From Piscinibacter aquaticus (GTDB lineage Bacteria; Pseudomonadota; Gammaproteobacteria; Burkholderiales; Burkholderiaceae_C): a DNA stretch of 64,000 bases. Below are positions 26,788-37,788 of the stretch, in pieces. Within the stretch, counting starts at the first letter, position 1. Each line of letters starts with the position of its first letter. The stretch is taken from positions 2,790,001 to 2,854,000 of the forward strand of contig VOPW01000001.1 in NCBI GenBank assembly GCA_007994965.1, given 5' to 3'. The position numbers were made by a program, and so were the translations under genes. The notes beneath the pieces were generated by a model. The model did not search any database. It was not told where the DNA came from and was given only the letters and a program-made list of their open reading frames with translations.

Positions 26788-29168
26788 TCAGTTGCGCACC
26801 GGCTTGCCGGTCTGCAGCATGCCCATGATTCGCTCTTTGCGACTTCGGGTTCTCGAGCAGCGCGCAGAAGTGCTTGCGCTCGAGCGCCATCAGGTACTCC
26901 TCGGTCACCAGCGAACCGGCTTCCACCTCGCCGCCGCAGACCACGTCGGCGATCAGCGCGCTGATGTGGAAGTCGTGCGCGCTGATGAAGCCGCCGTCGC
27001 GCATGTTGGCGAGCTGGCCCTTGATGGTGGCGATGCCGCTGCGGCCGGCCACCGGGATCAGCGACTTGGCCGGCGCGCGGTAGCCGCTGTCGAACATCGC
27101 CTTGGCCTGCTGGATCGCCACGTACAGCAGCTCGTCCTTGTTCGGCACGATCACGTCGCTCCACAGCAGGTAGCCGAGCTTGCGCGACTCGATCGCGCTG
27201 GTGCCCACCTTGGCCATCGCGGCGCTGGTGAAGCCGTCGGTCACGAACTTGAAGATGTCGGCGTTGGCATTGCCCGCGGCGGCCATCTCGGCGGCGCGGC
27301 GTGCGATGTAGGTCAGGCCGCCGGCACCGGGCACCGTGCCCACGCCGACCTCGACCAGGCCCATGTACGACTCCATCGCGGCCACGCGCTTGCTGGAGTA
27401 GACCGCGAGTTCACAGCCACCGCCCAGCGCGATGCCACGGATCGCGCTGACCACCGGCACCGCGGCATAGCGCATGCGCAGCATGAAGTCCTGGAACTTC
27501 TTCAGCTCCGGCGCGATGCCCTTGGCGCCGCTCTTCATGAAGACGGGCATCAGCGCCTCGAGGTTGGCGCCGGCCGAGAACACGTCGTCCGGGGACCAGA
27601 TCACCAGCCCTTGTAGCCGGCCTCGGCCTTCTCCAGCGCGGTCTGCAGGCCCTCGGCCACGGTCGGGCTGATCAGGTGCAGCTTGGCGGTGATGCTGGCG
27701 ATGAGCACCTCGCCGTCCAGCGTCCAGACACGCACCTCCTCGTTCTTGAACACCCGGTGCCGGCCGCGAGCGGCTCCACCGCGCCGGAACCGGCGACGTT
27801 CTCGGGGAAATGCTGGCGCTGGTAGACGGCCGTGCTCGGGCGCGGGATGTACTTGCCCTGGCTGGGGCTCCACGAGCCTTCGGCGGTGTGCACGCCATCG
27901 CGGCCGTCGAACACCCAGGCCGGCAGCGGCGCGCTGGAGAGCGCCTTGCCCGCATCGATGTCGGCCTTCACCCACTCGGCCACCTGCTTCCAGCCGGCCT
28001 GCTGCCACAGCTCGAACGGGCCCTGCTTGACGCCGAAGCCCCAGCGCATCGCGAAGTCGACGTCGCGCGCGCACTCGGCGATGTCGGCCGTGCACGGCGG
28101 CATAGTGGAAGCCGTCGCGCAGGATGGCCCACAGGAACTGCGCCTGCGGGTTGGTCGATTCGCGCAGCAGCTTCAGCCGCTCGGCCGGCGCCTTCTTCAG
28201 CATGCGCTCGACGATGGGCTCGGCCTTGCCGCCGGCCGGCACGTACTCGCCCTTGGCCGGGTCGAGGCGAAGAATGTCCTTGCCGACCTTCTTGTAGAAG
28301 CCCGCGCCGCTCTTCTGGCCCAGCGCGCCCTGCTCGATCAGCTTCGCGAGCACCGGCGGCGTGCCGTAGCTGGGGAAGAACGGGTCGTCCTTCAGGTTGT
28401 CCTGCAGCGTCTTGATGACGTGCGCCATCGTGTCCAGGCCCACCACGTCGGCGGTGCGGAAGGTGCCGCTGGAGGCGCGGCCGAGCTTCTTGCCGGTGAG
28501 GTCGTCGACCACGTCGTAGGCCGTGCCGAAGGTCTCGGCTTCCTTGATCGTGGCCAGCATGCCGGCGATGCCGACGCGGTTGGCGATGAAGTTGGGCGTG
28601 TCCTTGGCGCGCACCACGCCCTTGCCGACGGTGCTGGTGACGAAGCTCTCGAGCTGGTCGAGGATCTCCGGCTTCGTGGTCGGGGTGGGGATCAGCTCCA
28701 CCGGTACATGTAGCGCGGCGGGTTGAAGAAGTGGATGCCGCAGAAGCGCGGCTTGATCTCTTCCGGCAGCGCTTCGCTGAGCTTGGTGATCGACAGGCCC
28801 GAGGTGTTGGAAGCAACGATCGCGTGCGGCGCCACCGCCGGGGCGATGCGCTTGTACAGGTCGAGCTTCCAGTCCATGCGCTCGGCGATGGCCTCGATGA
28901 TCAGGTCGCAGTCCTTGAGCTTGTCGAGGTGCTCCTCGTAGTTCGCCTGCTCGATCAGCGCGGCGTCTTCGGGAATGCCCAGCGGCGACGGCTTGAGCTT
29001 CTTCAGGCCCTCGACGGCCTTGGTGACGATGCCGTTCTTCGGCCCTTCCTTCGCGGGCAGGTCGAACAGCACCACCGGCACCTTGACGTTGACCAGATGG
29101 GCGGCGATCTGCGCACCCATCACCCCGGCGCCGAGCACGGCCACCTTGCGAACGTTGAATCGATTCAT
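26788..29168 (-). CDS. 3-hydroxyacyl-CoA dehydrogenase/enoyl-CoA hydratase, FadN-type order (about four frameshifts)
   Basis: This multifunctional beta-oxidation enzyme has about 793 residues. The NAD-binding dehydrogenase domain comes first (VAVLGAGVMGAQIAAHLVN, IVASNTSGLSI, GIHFFNPP, DTPNFIANRVG), and the crotonase domain comes last (RGIALGGGCELAV, then VEVGVGTVPGAGG). This is the FadN/YusL arrangement, the reverse of E. coli FadB. The frame breaks near 28700, 28110, 27760 and 27605. The corrected C-terminus is MLQTGKPVRN, ending at 26788. It sits 5 bp after the DUF2147 gene, 25 bp before the thiolase, as part of one operon. Confidence 0.87.
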
Positions 29169-29173
29169 GTTGC

Positions 29174-29614
29174 TCACTCCACTCGGATCCAGGTCTGGTT
29201 GCGGAAGAACGGGCCGAAGTAGCCGCGCACCTCCATCTGCTTGCCACCGTCCAGCGGTTTCAGCCGCAGGCGGTAGGTCTTGCCGTTGTTCGGGTCGGTG
29301 ATGTCGCCGCCGGTCCACAGTGCCTTGTCCTCGGCATCGTGCCCGGCGTTGCGGATGATCATCAGCCCGACGATGGGCTTGCCCTTGCGCTCGTCGGTGC
29401 ACTTGTCGCACACCTCGTCGGGCTTGGCGGTCGGGTCGAGCACCTTCTCGATCCGGCCTGTCAGCACGCCGCCGCTGTCGACGATGCGCACCAGCGACTT
29501 CTCCTTCTTTGTCTCGTCGTCGATGGTCTTCCACAGGCCCACCGGCACGGCCTGCGCCATCGCGGCGGCATGGACGAAGAAGGCGGCCAGTGTCAGTGCG
29601 ATCTTGTTCCTCAT
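29174..29614 (-). CDS. DUF2147 secreted protein inside the beta-oxidation operon
   Basis: This intact 146-residue protein has a signal peptide (KIALTLAAFFVHAAAMAQA) and the DUF2147 core: VGLWKTIDDETKKEKSLVRI, LTGRIEKVLDP, GLMIIRNAG and GGDITDPNNGKTYRLRLKPL. It has a CDKC pair, which could bind metal or form a disulphide. DUF2147 proteins are of unknown function and exported. Its location between the acyl-CoA dehydrogenase and FadN-like genes, with 25- and 5-bp gaps, shows co-transcription and hints at a role in fatty-acid use at the envelope. Confidence 0.75.
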   Translation of the reverse strand: MRNKIALTLAAFFVHAAAMAQAVPVGLWKTIDDETKKEKSLVRIVDSGGVLTGRIEKVLDPTAKPDEVCDKCTDERKGKPIVGLMIIRNAGHDAEDKALWTGGDITDPNNGKTYRLRLKPLDGGKQMEVRGYFGPFFRNQTWIRVE

Positions 29615-29639
29615 CGTTGTCTCCTTCGATGAGATCGGC

Positions 29640-31431
<1,792 letters not shown>

Positions 31432-31456
31432 CGTCAATGGCTCCGGGGTCAGGGAT

Positions 31457-32158
31457 TCAGGAACGGGCTGCGCGTGCGGGCGCAGTCCGCTTGCGGGTGG
31501 GTGCCGTGCTTTCTTGGAGCGCGCCCGGGGCGGCGTAGTTCTCCAGCACGCGGCGGAAGGCCACCGTGGCGCGGTCGACCGCGCCGGGGTGGCGAAGGAA
31601 GCGGGCATCGTGGTGCAGCGCGAGGATGAGGCCGTGCACCTCGAACAGCATCTGGGCGGGGTCGGTATCGGGTCTGAGGTGCCCTTCCTCGATGCCGATG
31701 CGGATGGCGCGTTCGAGGGCGTCCTGCCGTGTCTGCACCATGTCGACCAGCGCATCGCGCACCGGGCCGGGCCGGTCGTCGAACTCGACCGCGCCGCTGA
31801 TGTAGATGCAGCCCGAGTCGATCTCGACCGCCACGCGGCGCACCCAGTTGTCGAACAGCGCGCGCAGGCGCGGCAGGCCGCGCGGCTCGCGCAGCGCCGG
31901 GTAGAAGACCTCTTCCTCGAACTTGTGGTGGTACTCGCGCACCACGGCGATCTGCAGTTCGTCGCGCGAGCCGAAGTGGGCGAAGACGCCGGACTTGCTC
32001 ATGCCCGTCACCTCGGCCAGCGCGCCGATGGACAGGCCCTCCAGCCCCATGTGGGAGGCCAGCGTCAATGCCGCCTCCAGGATGGTGGCGCGCGTCTGCT
32101 GACCCTTGTGCAGTGTGCGGACGGGAGACGAGCTGTCGGCCATCGCGGGCGAACCCAT
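31457..32158 (-). CDS. TetR/AcrR family regulator of the beta-oxidation operon
   Basis: This intact 233-residue repressor has an N-terminal TetR helix-turn-helix (TRATILEAALTLASHMGLEG, LSIGALAEVTGMSKSGVFAHF, GSRDEL) and a ligand-binding C-terminal domain. It leads the operon that encodes acyl-CoA dehydrogenase, FadN-like enzyme, thiolase and hydratase. A perfect 12-bp palindrome lies 5 bp upstream of its start codon, so autoregulation and control of the whole operon are likely, with a long-chain acyl-CoA as the probable inducer by analogy with other fatty-acid TetR regulators. The last 20 residues are Arg/Ala-rich and look disordered. Confidence 0.85.
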   Translation of the reverse strand: MGSPAMADSSSPVRTLHKGQQTRATILEAALTLASHMGLEGLSIGALAEVTGMSKSGVFAHFGSRDELQIAVVREYHHKFEEEVFYPALREPRGLPRLRALFDNWVRRVAVEIDSGCIYISGAVEFDDRPGPVRDALVDMVQTRQDALERAIRIGIEEGHLRPDTDPAQMLFEVHGLILALHHDARFLRHPGAVDRATVAFRRVLENYAAPGALQESTAPTRKRTAPARAARS

Positions 32159-32163
32159 AAAAC

Positions 32164-32175
32164 GAACGATCGTTC
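32164..32175. promoter_or_regulatory. Palindromic operator next to tetR
   Basis: The sequence GAACGATCGTTC is a perfect 12-bp inverted repeat whose centre lies between bases 32169 and 32170. With weaker matches the symmetry extends outward into flanking A- and T-rich bases. It starts 5 bp upstream of the tetR start codon and 140 bp from the divergent HNH gene. TetR-family fatty-acid regulators bind short palindromes of this kind, so it is the likely autoregulatory site. I saw no second copy elsewhere in the operon. Confidence 0.7.
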
Positions 32176-32315
32176 TATTTTGCAGAAATCCGCCGCCGTG
32201 CGCCGAACAGCCCTGCGGTATTTCTAGGCATTCGCCCCTACTGTCGGGCTCGTCATCGCCGCGTCACGGCGCTGACTTGAGGGAATTGCCGCGGATGCGC
32301 TACGCTCGACGCACC

Positions 32316-32873
32316 ATGGAAGTGTTGCAACTCGACGTTTCCGGACGCCCGCAGGCGTGGATCTCGGCCAAGGAAGCGGCCGTTCTCTACGCCAGCGATG
32401 GCGTCGCCTGGACGCTGGGTGAGGCATTCTTCGTGCTGCGCGGCGGCGTTCAGCGGCGAACAGGGTTGCAGAGCCGCATCGAGGTGCACCCGATCATCGC
32501 CGTGCGCGGCGCGATCCCGAGCAAGGCGTGGCGGCAGACGCCGGCGCTGTCGAACCCGAAGCTGTTCGCCCGAGACCGGCAGGTCTGTGCCTACTGCGGC
32601 CACCGCTTTCACCTCGACGAACTGACGCGCGAACACATCGTGCCCACCTCGCGCGGCGGCCAGGACAGCTGGATGAACTGCATCACCGCCTGCCGGCCCT
32701 GCAACGGCCGCAAGGGCAACCGCATGCCGGAAGAGGCGCGCATGGGGCTGCTGTACCTGCCGTACGTGCCCAGCCTGCACGAAGACATGATCCTGCGCGG
32801 CCGGCGCATCCTGGCCGACCAGATGGAGTTCCTGCTGGCCAGCGTGCCGCGCTCGAGCCGGCTGCACGGCTGA
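32316..32873 (+). CDS. HNH endonuclease family protein
   Basis: This intact 185-residue protein has an HNH nuclease domain with zinc-binding cysteines: CAYCGHRF (Cys91, Cys94), REHIVPTSRGGQDSW (His107, catalytic region) and ACRPCNGRKGNR (Cys126, Cys129). The N-terminal 80 residues (VLQLDVSGRPQAWISAKEAA and so on) are typical of a widespread HNH family in Proteobacteria whose function is not defined. It stands alone, divergent from tetR, with no methylase or toxin partner, so a restriction role is not supported. Confidence 0.8.
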   Translation: MEVLQLDVSGRPQAWISAKEAAVLYASDGVAWTLGEAFFVLRGGVQRRTGLQSRIEVHPIIAVRGAIPSKAWRQTPALSNPKLFARDRQVCAYCGHRFHLDELTREHIVPTSRGGQDSWMNCITACRPCNGRKGNRMPEEARMGLLYLPYVPSLHEDMILRGRRILADQMEFLLASVPRSSRLHG

Positions 32874-33005
32874 GAATCGTTGACGCCGCTCAGCCGGCGG
32901 CCATCTTTACATCCCGTCGCGGAACTGCCGCCCCGCCGTCACATCAACTGGTCAACGTGCGCGCCCGCGAAGGCGTTGCCGAACAAGACCCTTTCGGAGC
33001 CCATC

Positions 33006-33535
33006 ATGAAGAAGTCCTCCTCGCGCTGGCCGTGGTGGCCTCGCTGGCCGCCTGCTCGACCACCAGCCCCGACGTCATCCAGCGTGGCGACGCCCAGCGC
33101 ATGTCGCAGGTGCAGGACGCCACCGTGCTGACGGTGCGCCCGGTGGTGGTGGAAGGCAATCAGAGCGGCGTGGGTGGCGTCTCCGGTGCGGTGGTCGGCG
33201 GCGTGGCCGGTTCGTCGGTGGGTGGCCGCCGCGAATCGGTGGCCGTGGGCGTGATCGGTGCGGTAGCCGGCGCGGTGATCGGCAACGCGATCGAGCGCGC
33301 CGGCACACGCGAAGACGCGCTCGAGATCCTCGTCCAGTTGCGCAACGGCGAGCGCCGCGCGATCGTGCAGGCCAAGGGCACCGAAACCTTCAACCCGGGC
33401 GACGCCGTCATCCTCGTGACCACCGGCGGCAAGACGCGCGTCTCGCGCGCGCCGGGCGTGGCGCCGTCGGGCGCAGCGCCGTCGGGCGGTACGCAGCCGG
33501 TGGGCACGCCGGTGCCGCCCGCACCCAAGGGCTGA
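33006..33535 (+). CDS. SlyB/Pcp-like outer-membrane lipoprotein (frameshift in signal peptide)
   Basis: The mature part is a glycine-zipper lipoprotein of the 17-kDa/SlyB type: SVGGRRESVAVGVIG, AVAGAVIGNAIERAG, then EILVQLRNGERRAIVQ and the FNPGDAVILVTTGG turn. The lipobox is in VASLAACST. The start codon at 33006 is separated from this by one missing base near 33018; the corrected start is MKKSLLALAVVASLAACS. A Pro/Gly-rich tail ends the protein at 33535, about 176 residues. The 3' end faces the DUF3079 gene across 10 bp. Confidence 0.78.
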
Positions 33536-33545
33536 GCCGGCGCAC

Positions 33546-33755
33546 TCAGCCGGCTGCCGGCGCCGGATCGGCCGGCGCGCCGTCACCCACGTCAGCGCCG
33601 CAGGCCTTGGCCCATTCCAGGCCGAACAGTTCGATCGGGTGCTGCGTTCGCTCCGAGCCGTTGCCGCACAGCATCGAGTCGGCACGGCAGTAGCGATCGC
33701 AGCCCCAGCAGTTGCGCTCGGGGTGGGCAGGCTGCTCGGGAAACTTCTTGGCCAT
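33546..33755 (-). CDS. DUF3079 small cysteine-rich protein
   Basis: This intact 69-residue protein starts MAKKFPEQPAHPERNCWGCD, with a CWGCDRYC motif and further cysteines in MLCGNGSERTQHPIELFG and KACGAD. The four or more cysteines could bind a metal or cluster. It is a small family of unknown function found in proteobacteria. It begins 11 bp after the ccoG stop on the same strand, so it may be co-transcribed with ccoG. Confidence 0.7.
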   Translation of the reverse strand: MAKKFPEQPAHPERNCWGCDRYCRADSMLCGNGSERTQHPIELFGLEWAKACGADVGDGAPADPAPAAG

Positions 33756-33766
33756 GGTCGCGGCCC

Positions 33767-35200
33767 TCAGCGAGGGATCAGGAAGGTGGTCTTCTCGCGC
33801 AGCACGGGTTCGCTGAGACCCGGCTCGGTGAGCGAGAGCCTGACCGGCTCGGCGCCTGCAGGCCGGCCCTGTGCCGCCGCCGGCGGGAGCGCCAGCGTGA
33901 CGGTCAGCGACTTCGATTCGCCCGGCGCCATCACCACGTCGGCCGGTGTCTCGACCACGACGTCCGGCAAGCCCTCGACGCCGAGGCGATATCGCGCGAT
34001 GCGCTCGGTGCGGTTGGTCAGCTGCACGCGGTACAGGTTCTGTACCTGCCCTTCCTCGCCCAGCCGCGCCATCACGCCGCGATCGCGGATCACATCCATG
34101 TGCACCGGAGCGCGGGTGGCCAGCGCTGCCACGAAGGCGACCAGCGCCGCCGCCAGCAGGCCGCCATAGACCAGCACACGCGGCCGGACAACCCGGCGCA
34201 GCATCTCCTTGCCGCCCAGGCCCTGCGCGACGCCGTTCCTCGAGGTGGCGTAGCGGATCAGGCCGGTGGGGTAGTCCATCTTGCGCATCACGTCGTCGCA
34301 GGCGTCGATGCACGCCGCGCAGCCGATGCACTCGTTTTGCAGCCCGTTGCGGATGTCGATGCCTGCCGGGCAGACCTGCACACACAGGGTGCAGTCGGTG
34401 CAGCCGCCCAGGCCCACCGAGGCCGGATCGGTGCGCCGCGGGCGCGCACCGCGCGGATCGCCGCGCGCGTTGTCGTAGGCGATCACCAGCGAATCGCCGT
34501 CGATCAGCGTGCTCTGGATGCGCGCATAGGGGCACATGTAGCTACAGATCTGCTCGCGCATCCAGCCGGCGTTGCCGTACAGCATGCCGCCGTAGAACAG
34601 TACCCAGAAGGCCGGCCATGACGCGATGCCGGCCTCGGCCAGATGCGGCCCGAGGTCGCGGATCGGCACGAAGTAGCCCACCAGCGTGAAGCCGGCCGCC
34701 AGCGCCGCCGCGATCCACAGCGCATGCTTGGCGGTCTTGCGCGCGGCCTTGCCGACCGTCCAGGGCATGGCATCGCGCTTCATCCGCACGTGGCGATCGC
34801 CTTCGGTCTTCAGTTCGATCCACTGGTAGATCTCGCTGTAGACCGTCTGCGGGCAAGAGTAGCCGCACCACAGCCGCCCGGCCAGCGCGGTGAAGAAGAA
34901 CAGCGCCAGCGCCGCAATGACCAGCAGCGCGGCGAGGAAGATCAGATCCTGCGGCTGCAGCACCAGGCCGAAGACGTGGAAGCGCGGCACGTCGAGATCG
35001 AACAGCACCGCCCGGCGGCCATTCCACTGCAGCCACGGCAGGCCGAAGAAGACGCCCTGCGTCAGAGCGACGATGGCCCAGCGCAGCCGGGCATACAGGC
35101 CACGCACCGAGCGCGCATAGATCTTCGTGCGCTTCTGGTACATCGGCACGAACTGCAGCGGCTGGACGGTGCCGCCTGCGGAGTCGCTCGTGGTGTTCAT
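33767..35200 (-). CDS. ccoG: Cytochrome cbb3 oxidase accessory protein CcoG (FixG/RdxA)
   Basis: This intact 477-residue integral membrane protein has five to six hydrophobic helices, for example LIFLAALLVIAALALFFFTA, ALWIAAALAAGFTLVGYFV and VYGGLLAAALVAFVAALATR. It carries a polyferredoxin: CTDCTLCVQVCP and CIGCAACIDACDD bind two [4Fe-4S] clusters. An upstream CXXXC-like SCPQTVYSE and a C-terminal immunoglobulin-like domain (NRTERIARYRLGVEG) are typical. CcoG is needed for copper handling during cbb3 oxidase assembly. No ccoNOP genes are in the window. It is divergent from nsrR around a 23-bp inverted repeat. Confidence 0.93.
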   Translation of the reverse strand: MNTTSDSAGGTVQPLQFVPMYQKRTKIYARSVRGLYARLRWAIVALTQGVFFGLPWLQWNGRRAVLFDLDVPRFHVFGLVLQPQDLIFLAALLVIAALALFFFTALAGRLWCGYSCPQTVYSEIYQWIELKTEGDRHVRMKRDAMPWTVGKAARKTAKHALWIAAALAAGFTLVGYFVPIRDLGPHLAEAGIASWPAFWVLFYGGMLYGNAGWMREQICSYMCPYARIQSTLIDGDSLVIAYDNARGDPRGARPRRTDPASVGLGGCTDCTLCVQVCPAGIDIRNGLQNECIGCAACIDACDDVMRKMDYPTGLIRYATSRNGVAQGLGGKEMLRRVVRPRVLVYGGLLAAALVAFVAALATRAPVHMDVIRDRGVMARLGEEGQVQNLYRVQLTNRTERIARYRLGVEGLPDVVVETPADVVMAPGESKSLTVTLALPPAAAQGRPAGAEPVRLSLTEPGLSEPVLREKTTFLIPR

Positions 35201-35210
35201 GGCATGGGTT

Positions 35211-35233
35211 AAGATATGTGCACAGTATATCTT
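35211..35233. promoter_or_regulatory. NsrR-type operator between ccoG and nsrR
   Basis: Bases 35211-35217 read AAGATAT and 35227-35233 read ATATCTT, perfect 7-bp arms in a 23-bp element. This matches the general AAGAT...ATCTT layout of NsrR binding sites (11-1-11). It is 10 bp upstream of the ccoG start and 13 bp upstream of the nsrR start, so one NsrR site could control both divergent genes. It is the only AT-rich patch in this stretch. Binding is inferred. Confidence 0.7.
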
Positions 35234-35246
35234 TGATGGAGCCTCG

Positions 35247-35701
35247 ATGCGACTGACAGCGATGACGGATTACTCGCTGCGCCTGCTGATGTACGTCGGC
35301 CAGCATCCGGAGCGCCTGTGCACGATCGCCGAGATCGCGCAGGTCTACTGCGTATCGGAAGCACATCTGATGAAGATCACGCACCAGCTGGGCCTCGCCG
35401 GCTTCATCGAGACGGTGCGCGGTCGCGGCGGTGGCATGCGGCTGGCCCGGCCGCCCGCCGAGATCAACCTGGGCGACGTGGTGCGGGCGATCGAGCGGAC
35501 TTCGCGATCGTCGAATGCTTCGCGACCGGCAACGTGTGTTCGCTGACCGGCAACTGCCGCCTGACCGGCGTGCTGCACGGCAGCCTGATGGCCTTCATGG
35601 CGCATCTCGACCGCTACACGCTGGCCGACATCCTGGAGCCCGCGCCTCAGCCGCTGCGGACCGTGGCCTTCAAGCCGCGCGCAAAGACGGCAGCACGGTG
35701 A
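35247..35701 (+). CDS. nsrR: Rrf2-family nitric-oxide-sensing repressor NsrR (one frameshift)
   Basis: This is an Fe-S-containing repressor. The N-terminus is the winged helix: LTAMTDYSLRLLMYVGQHPE, CTIAEIAQVYCVSEAHLMKI and the wing ETVRGRGGGMRLARP. The cluster cysteines follow in ECFATGNVCSLTGNCRL, spaced CX6CX5C. A frameshift near 35500 separates the two, and the corrected protein is about 151 residues. NsrR loses repression when nitric oxide reacts with its cluster. Without the corrected frame the protein would appear to lack its cysteines. It is divergent from ccoG. Confidence 0.88.
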
Positions 35702-35721
35702 AGCGGGTTCGGTGGGGAAAC

Positions 35722-35798
35722 TGGTAGGCCGTGCTGGACTTGAACCAGCGACCAAAGGATTATGAGTCCTCTGCTCTGACCAACTGAGCTAACGGCCC
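35722..35798 (-). tRNA. tRNA with CAU anticodon (Ile2 or Met)
   Basis: The complement folds as a 77-nt tRNA with encoded CCA. The acceptor arms GGGCCGT and ACGGCCT pair with one G-U wobble at position 1-72. The anticodon arm is AGGA-CTCATAA-TCCT (anticodon CAU), and the T arm is CTGGT-TCAAGTC-CAGC-like. The variable and T regions resemble bacterial tRNA-Ile2 with a lysidine-modified CAU more than elongator Met, but this cannot be decided by eye. It lies between nsrR and hrcA. Confidence 0.9.
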
Positions 35799-35837
35799 GA
35801 AGAGCGGCGATTGTAGGAGCGCCCTCGGCGCCCGGGC

Positions 35838-36853
35838 CTACTTCGCGCTCAGGGCATTGCTGACCAGCCGCGAGGTGATGTCGACGATCTGGATCATGCG
35901 GTCGTAGGCCATGCGCGTCGGGCCGATCACGCCGAGCGTGCCGACCACCGCCGTCCACCACGTAAGGCGCCGAGACCACCGAGAGCTCCTCGTAGGGCAC
36001 GACCATGCTCGCCGCCGATGTAGATGCGCACGCCCTCGGCGCGGCTGCTGACCTCGAGCAGGCGCATCAGCTGCGTCTTCTGCTCGAACAGGTCGAACAG
36101 CTTGCGCAGGCTGCCCATGTCGGTGGCCAGGTCCTGCACCGTCAGCAGGTTGCGCTCGCCGGAGACCACCACCTGCTCCTGGCTGTCGGCGATGGCCTCG
36201 CTGCCGGCCTGCACGGCGGCCTGCATCAGCGCCGCGATCTCGCCGCGCAGCGCATCGACCTCGGTCTTCAGCCGCTCGCGCACCTGCTCGATGGTCAGGC
36301 CCGCGTAGTTGGCGGTCAGGTAGTTGCTCGCCTCGACCAGCTGCGCTTGCGTGTAGTCCTGCGCAGTGAAGATCACGCGGTTCTGCACGTCGCCGTCGGG
36401 CGCGACCAGGATCACCAGCACGCGCTTCTCCGACAGGCGCATGAACTCGATGTGGTGGAACACGCTCGGCTTGCGCGGCGCGGTCACCACGCCGACGAAG
36501 CTGGAGAGGCTCGACAGCAGCTGCGCCGCATTGGCGATCACGCGCTGTGGCTGGTCGGGCGGCAGCGCGGTCTCGGGCGGAGCTTCCAGCTTGAGCGGCT
36601 GCGCCGTCAGCATGGTGTCGACGAAGAGCCGATAGCCGCGCGCGGTGGGAATGCGCCCGGCACTGGTGTGCGGGCTGGCGATCAGGCCGAGCTCTTCCAG
36701 ATCGGCCATCACGTTGCGGATGGTCGCCGGCGACAGCTCGAGCCCGCTGGCGCGGGACAGCGTGCGCGAACCAACCGGCTGGCCGTCCGCGATGTAGCGT
36801 TCGACCAGCGTCTTCAACAGTGTCTTGGCGCGCTCGTCCAGCATGGTTTTCAT
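35838..36853 (-). CDS. hrcA: Heat-inducible transcription repressor HrcA (two frameshifts)
   Basis: This repressor binds the CIRCE element upstream of chaperone genes. It has the N-terminal winged helix [29 protein letters not shown] and [19 protein letters not shown], followed by [12 protein letters not shown]. The C-terminal half includes IRIYIGGE-like VRIYIGGE and [19 protein letters not shown]. The frame breaks near 36010 and 35950; the corrected end is [10 protein letters not shown]. The length is about 338 residues. Divergent hrcA and nadK followed by recN is a common betaproteobacterial order. Confidence 0.9.
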
Positions 36854-36913
36854 TGTAGGCGCGACGGCTTTTCCGCCCCGGTCGCGCAGAGGCCCTGTGG
36901 TGTAATTCCTCGC

Positions 36914-37786
36914 ATGTCAAGCCGCTTCCGACACGCCGCGCTGGTGGGCAAATACCGTGCGCGGGGCATCCGCCCGGTGCTCGAGGAGATCGCCCATTTC
37001 CTCGTGCGGCAGGGGCTGGAGGTGTCGCTCGAGAAACAGACGGCACAGAACACCGGCATCGCCGATTACGGCGCCTTCACGCCCGACGAACTCGGCCGGC
37101 ATTGCGACCGCCGTGGTGGTCGGCGGCGACGGCACGATGCTCGGCGTGGCACGCGAGCTGGCGCGCCACGGCACGCCGCTGGTGGGCATCAACCAGGGCC
37201 GGCTCGGCTTCATCACCGACGTGCCCGTCGACGAGTTTGCGCGTGCGCTGGCGCCGATGATCGCCGGCGACTACGAGGAAGAGCGGCGCACCATGCTCAC
37301 TGGGGTGGTGTGGCGCGACGACGAACGCATCTTCGAGGGCTTCGCCGTCAACGACGTCGTGGTCAGCCGCGGCGCGGCCAGCAGCATGGTCGAGCTGAAG
37401 GTGGAGATCGGCAGCGAGTTCGTCGCCAATTTCCGCGCTGACGGCCTGATCCTCGCGGCGCCCACCGGCTCCACTGCCTATGCGCTGTCGGCCGGCGGGC
37501 CGATCCTGCACCCCGGCATCGCCGGCTTCGTGATGGTGCCGATCGCGCCGCACGACCTGTCGAACCGCCCGATCGTGCTGCCGGACACCGGCGAGATCGT
37601 CATCGAGATCGTCGCCGGCCGTGACACCAGCGTGTCGTTCGACATGCACGCCCTGGCCAGCCTGCTGCACGGCGACCGCATCGCGGTGCGCCGCTCGCGC
37701 GACCGGTACGCTTCCTGCACCCTCGCGGCTGGAGCTACTACGCCACGCTGCGCCGCAAGCTCCACTGGAACGCCGGTCTGTCCTGA
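36914..37786 (+). CDS. nadK: NAD kinase (two frameshifts)
   Basis: This enzyme phosphorylates NAD to NADP. It has [17 protein letters not shown] with the GGDGT motif, [42 protein letters not shown] and the [11 protein letters not shown] segment. Frameshifts lie near 37105 (before GGDGT) and 37730. The corrected C-terminus is [17 protein letters not shown] with TGA at 37784-37786, about 290 residues. recN starts 2 bp after this stop. Confidence 0.9.
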
Positions 37787-37788
37787 TC

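Noticed and set aside
33530..33560. Bidirectional terminator between the SlyB-like gene and DUF3079
   Set aside because: AGCCGG/CCGGCT arms exist, but they overlap coding ends, are GC-rich by chance level here and have no T tract.
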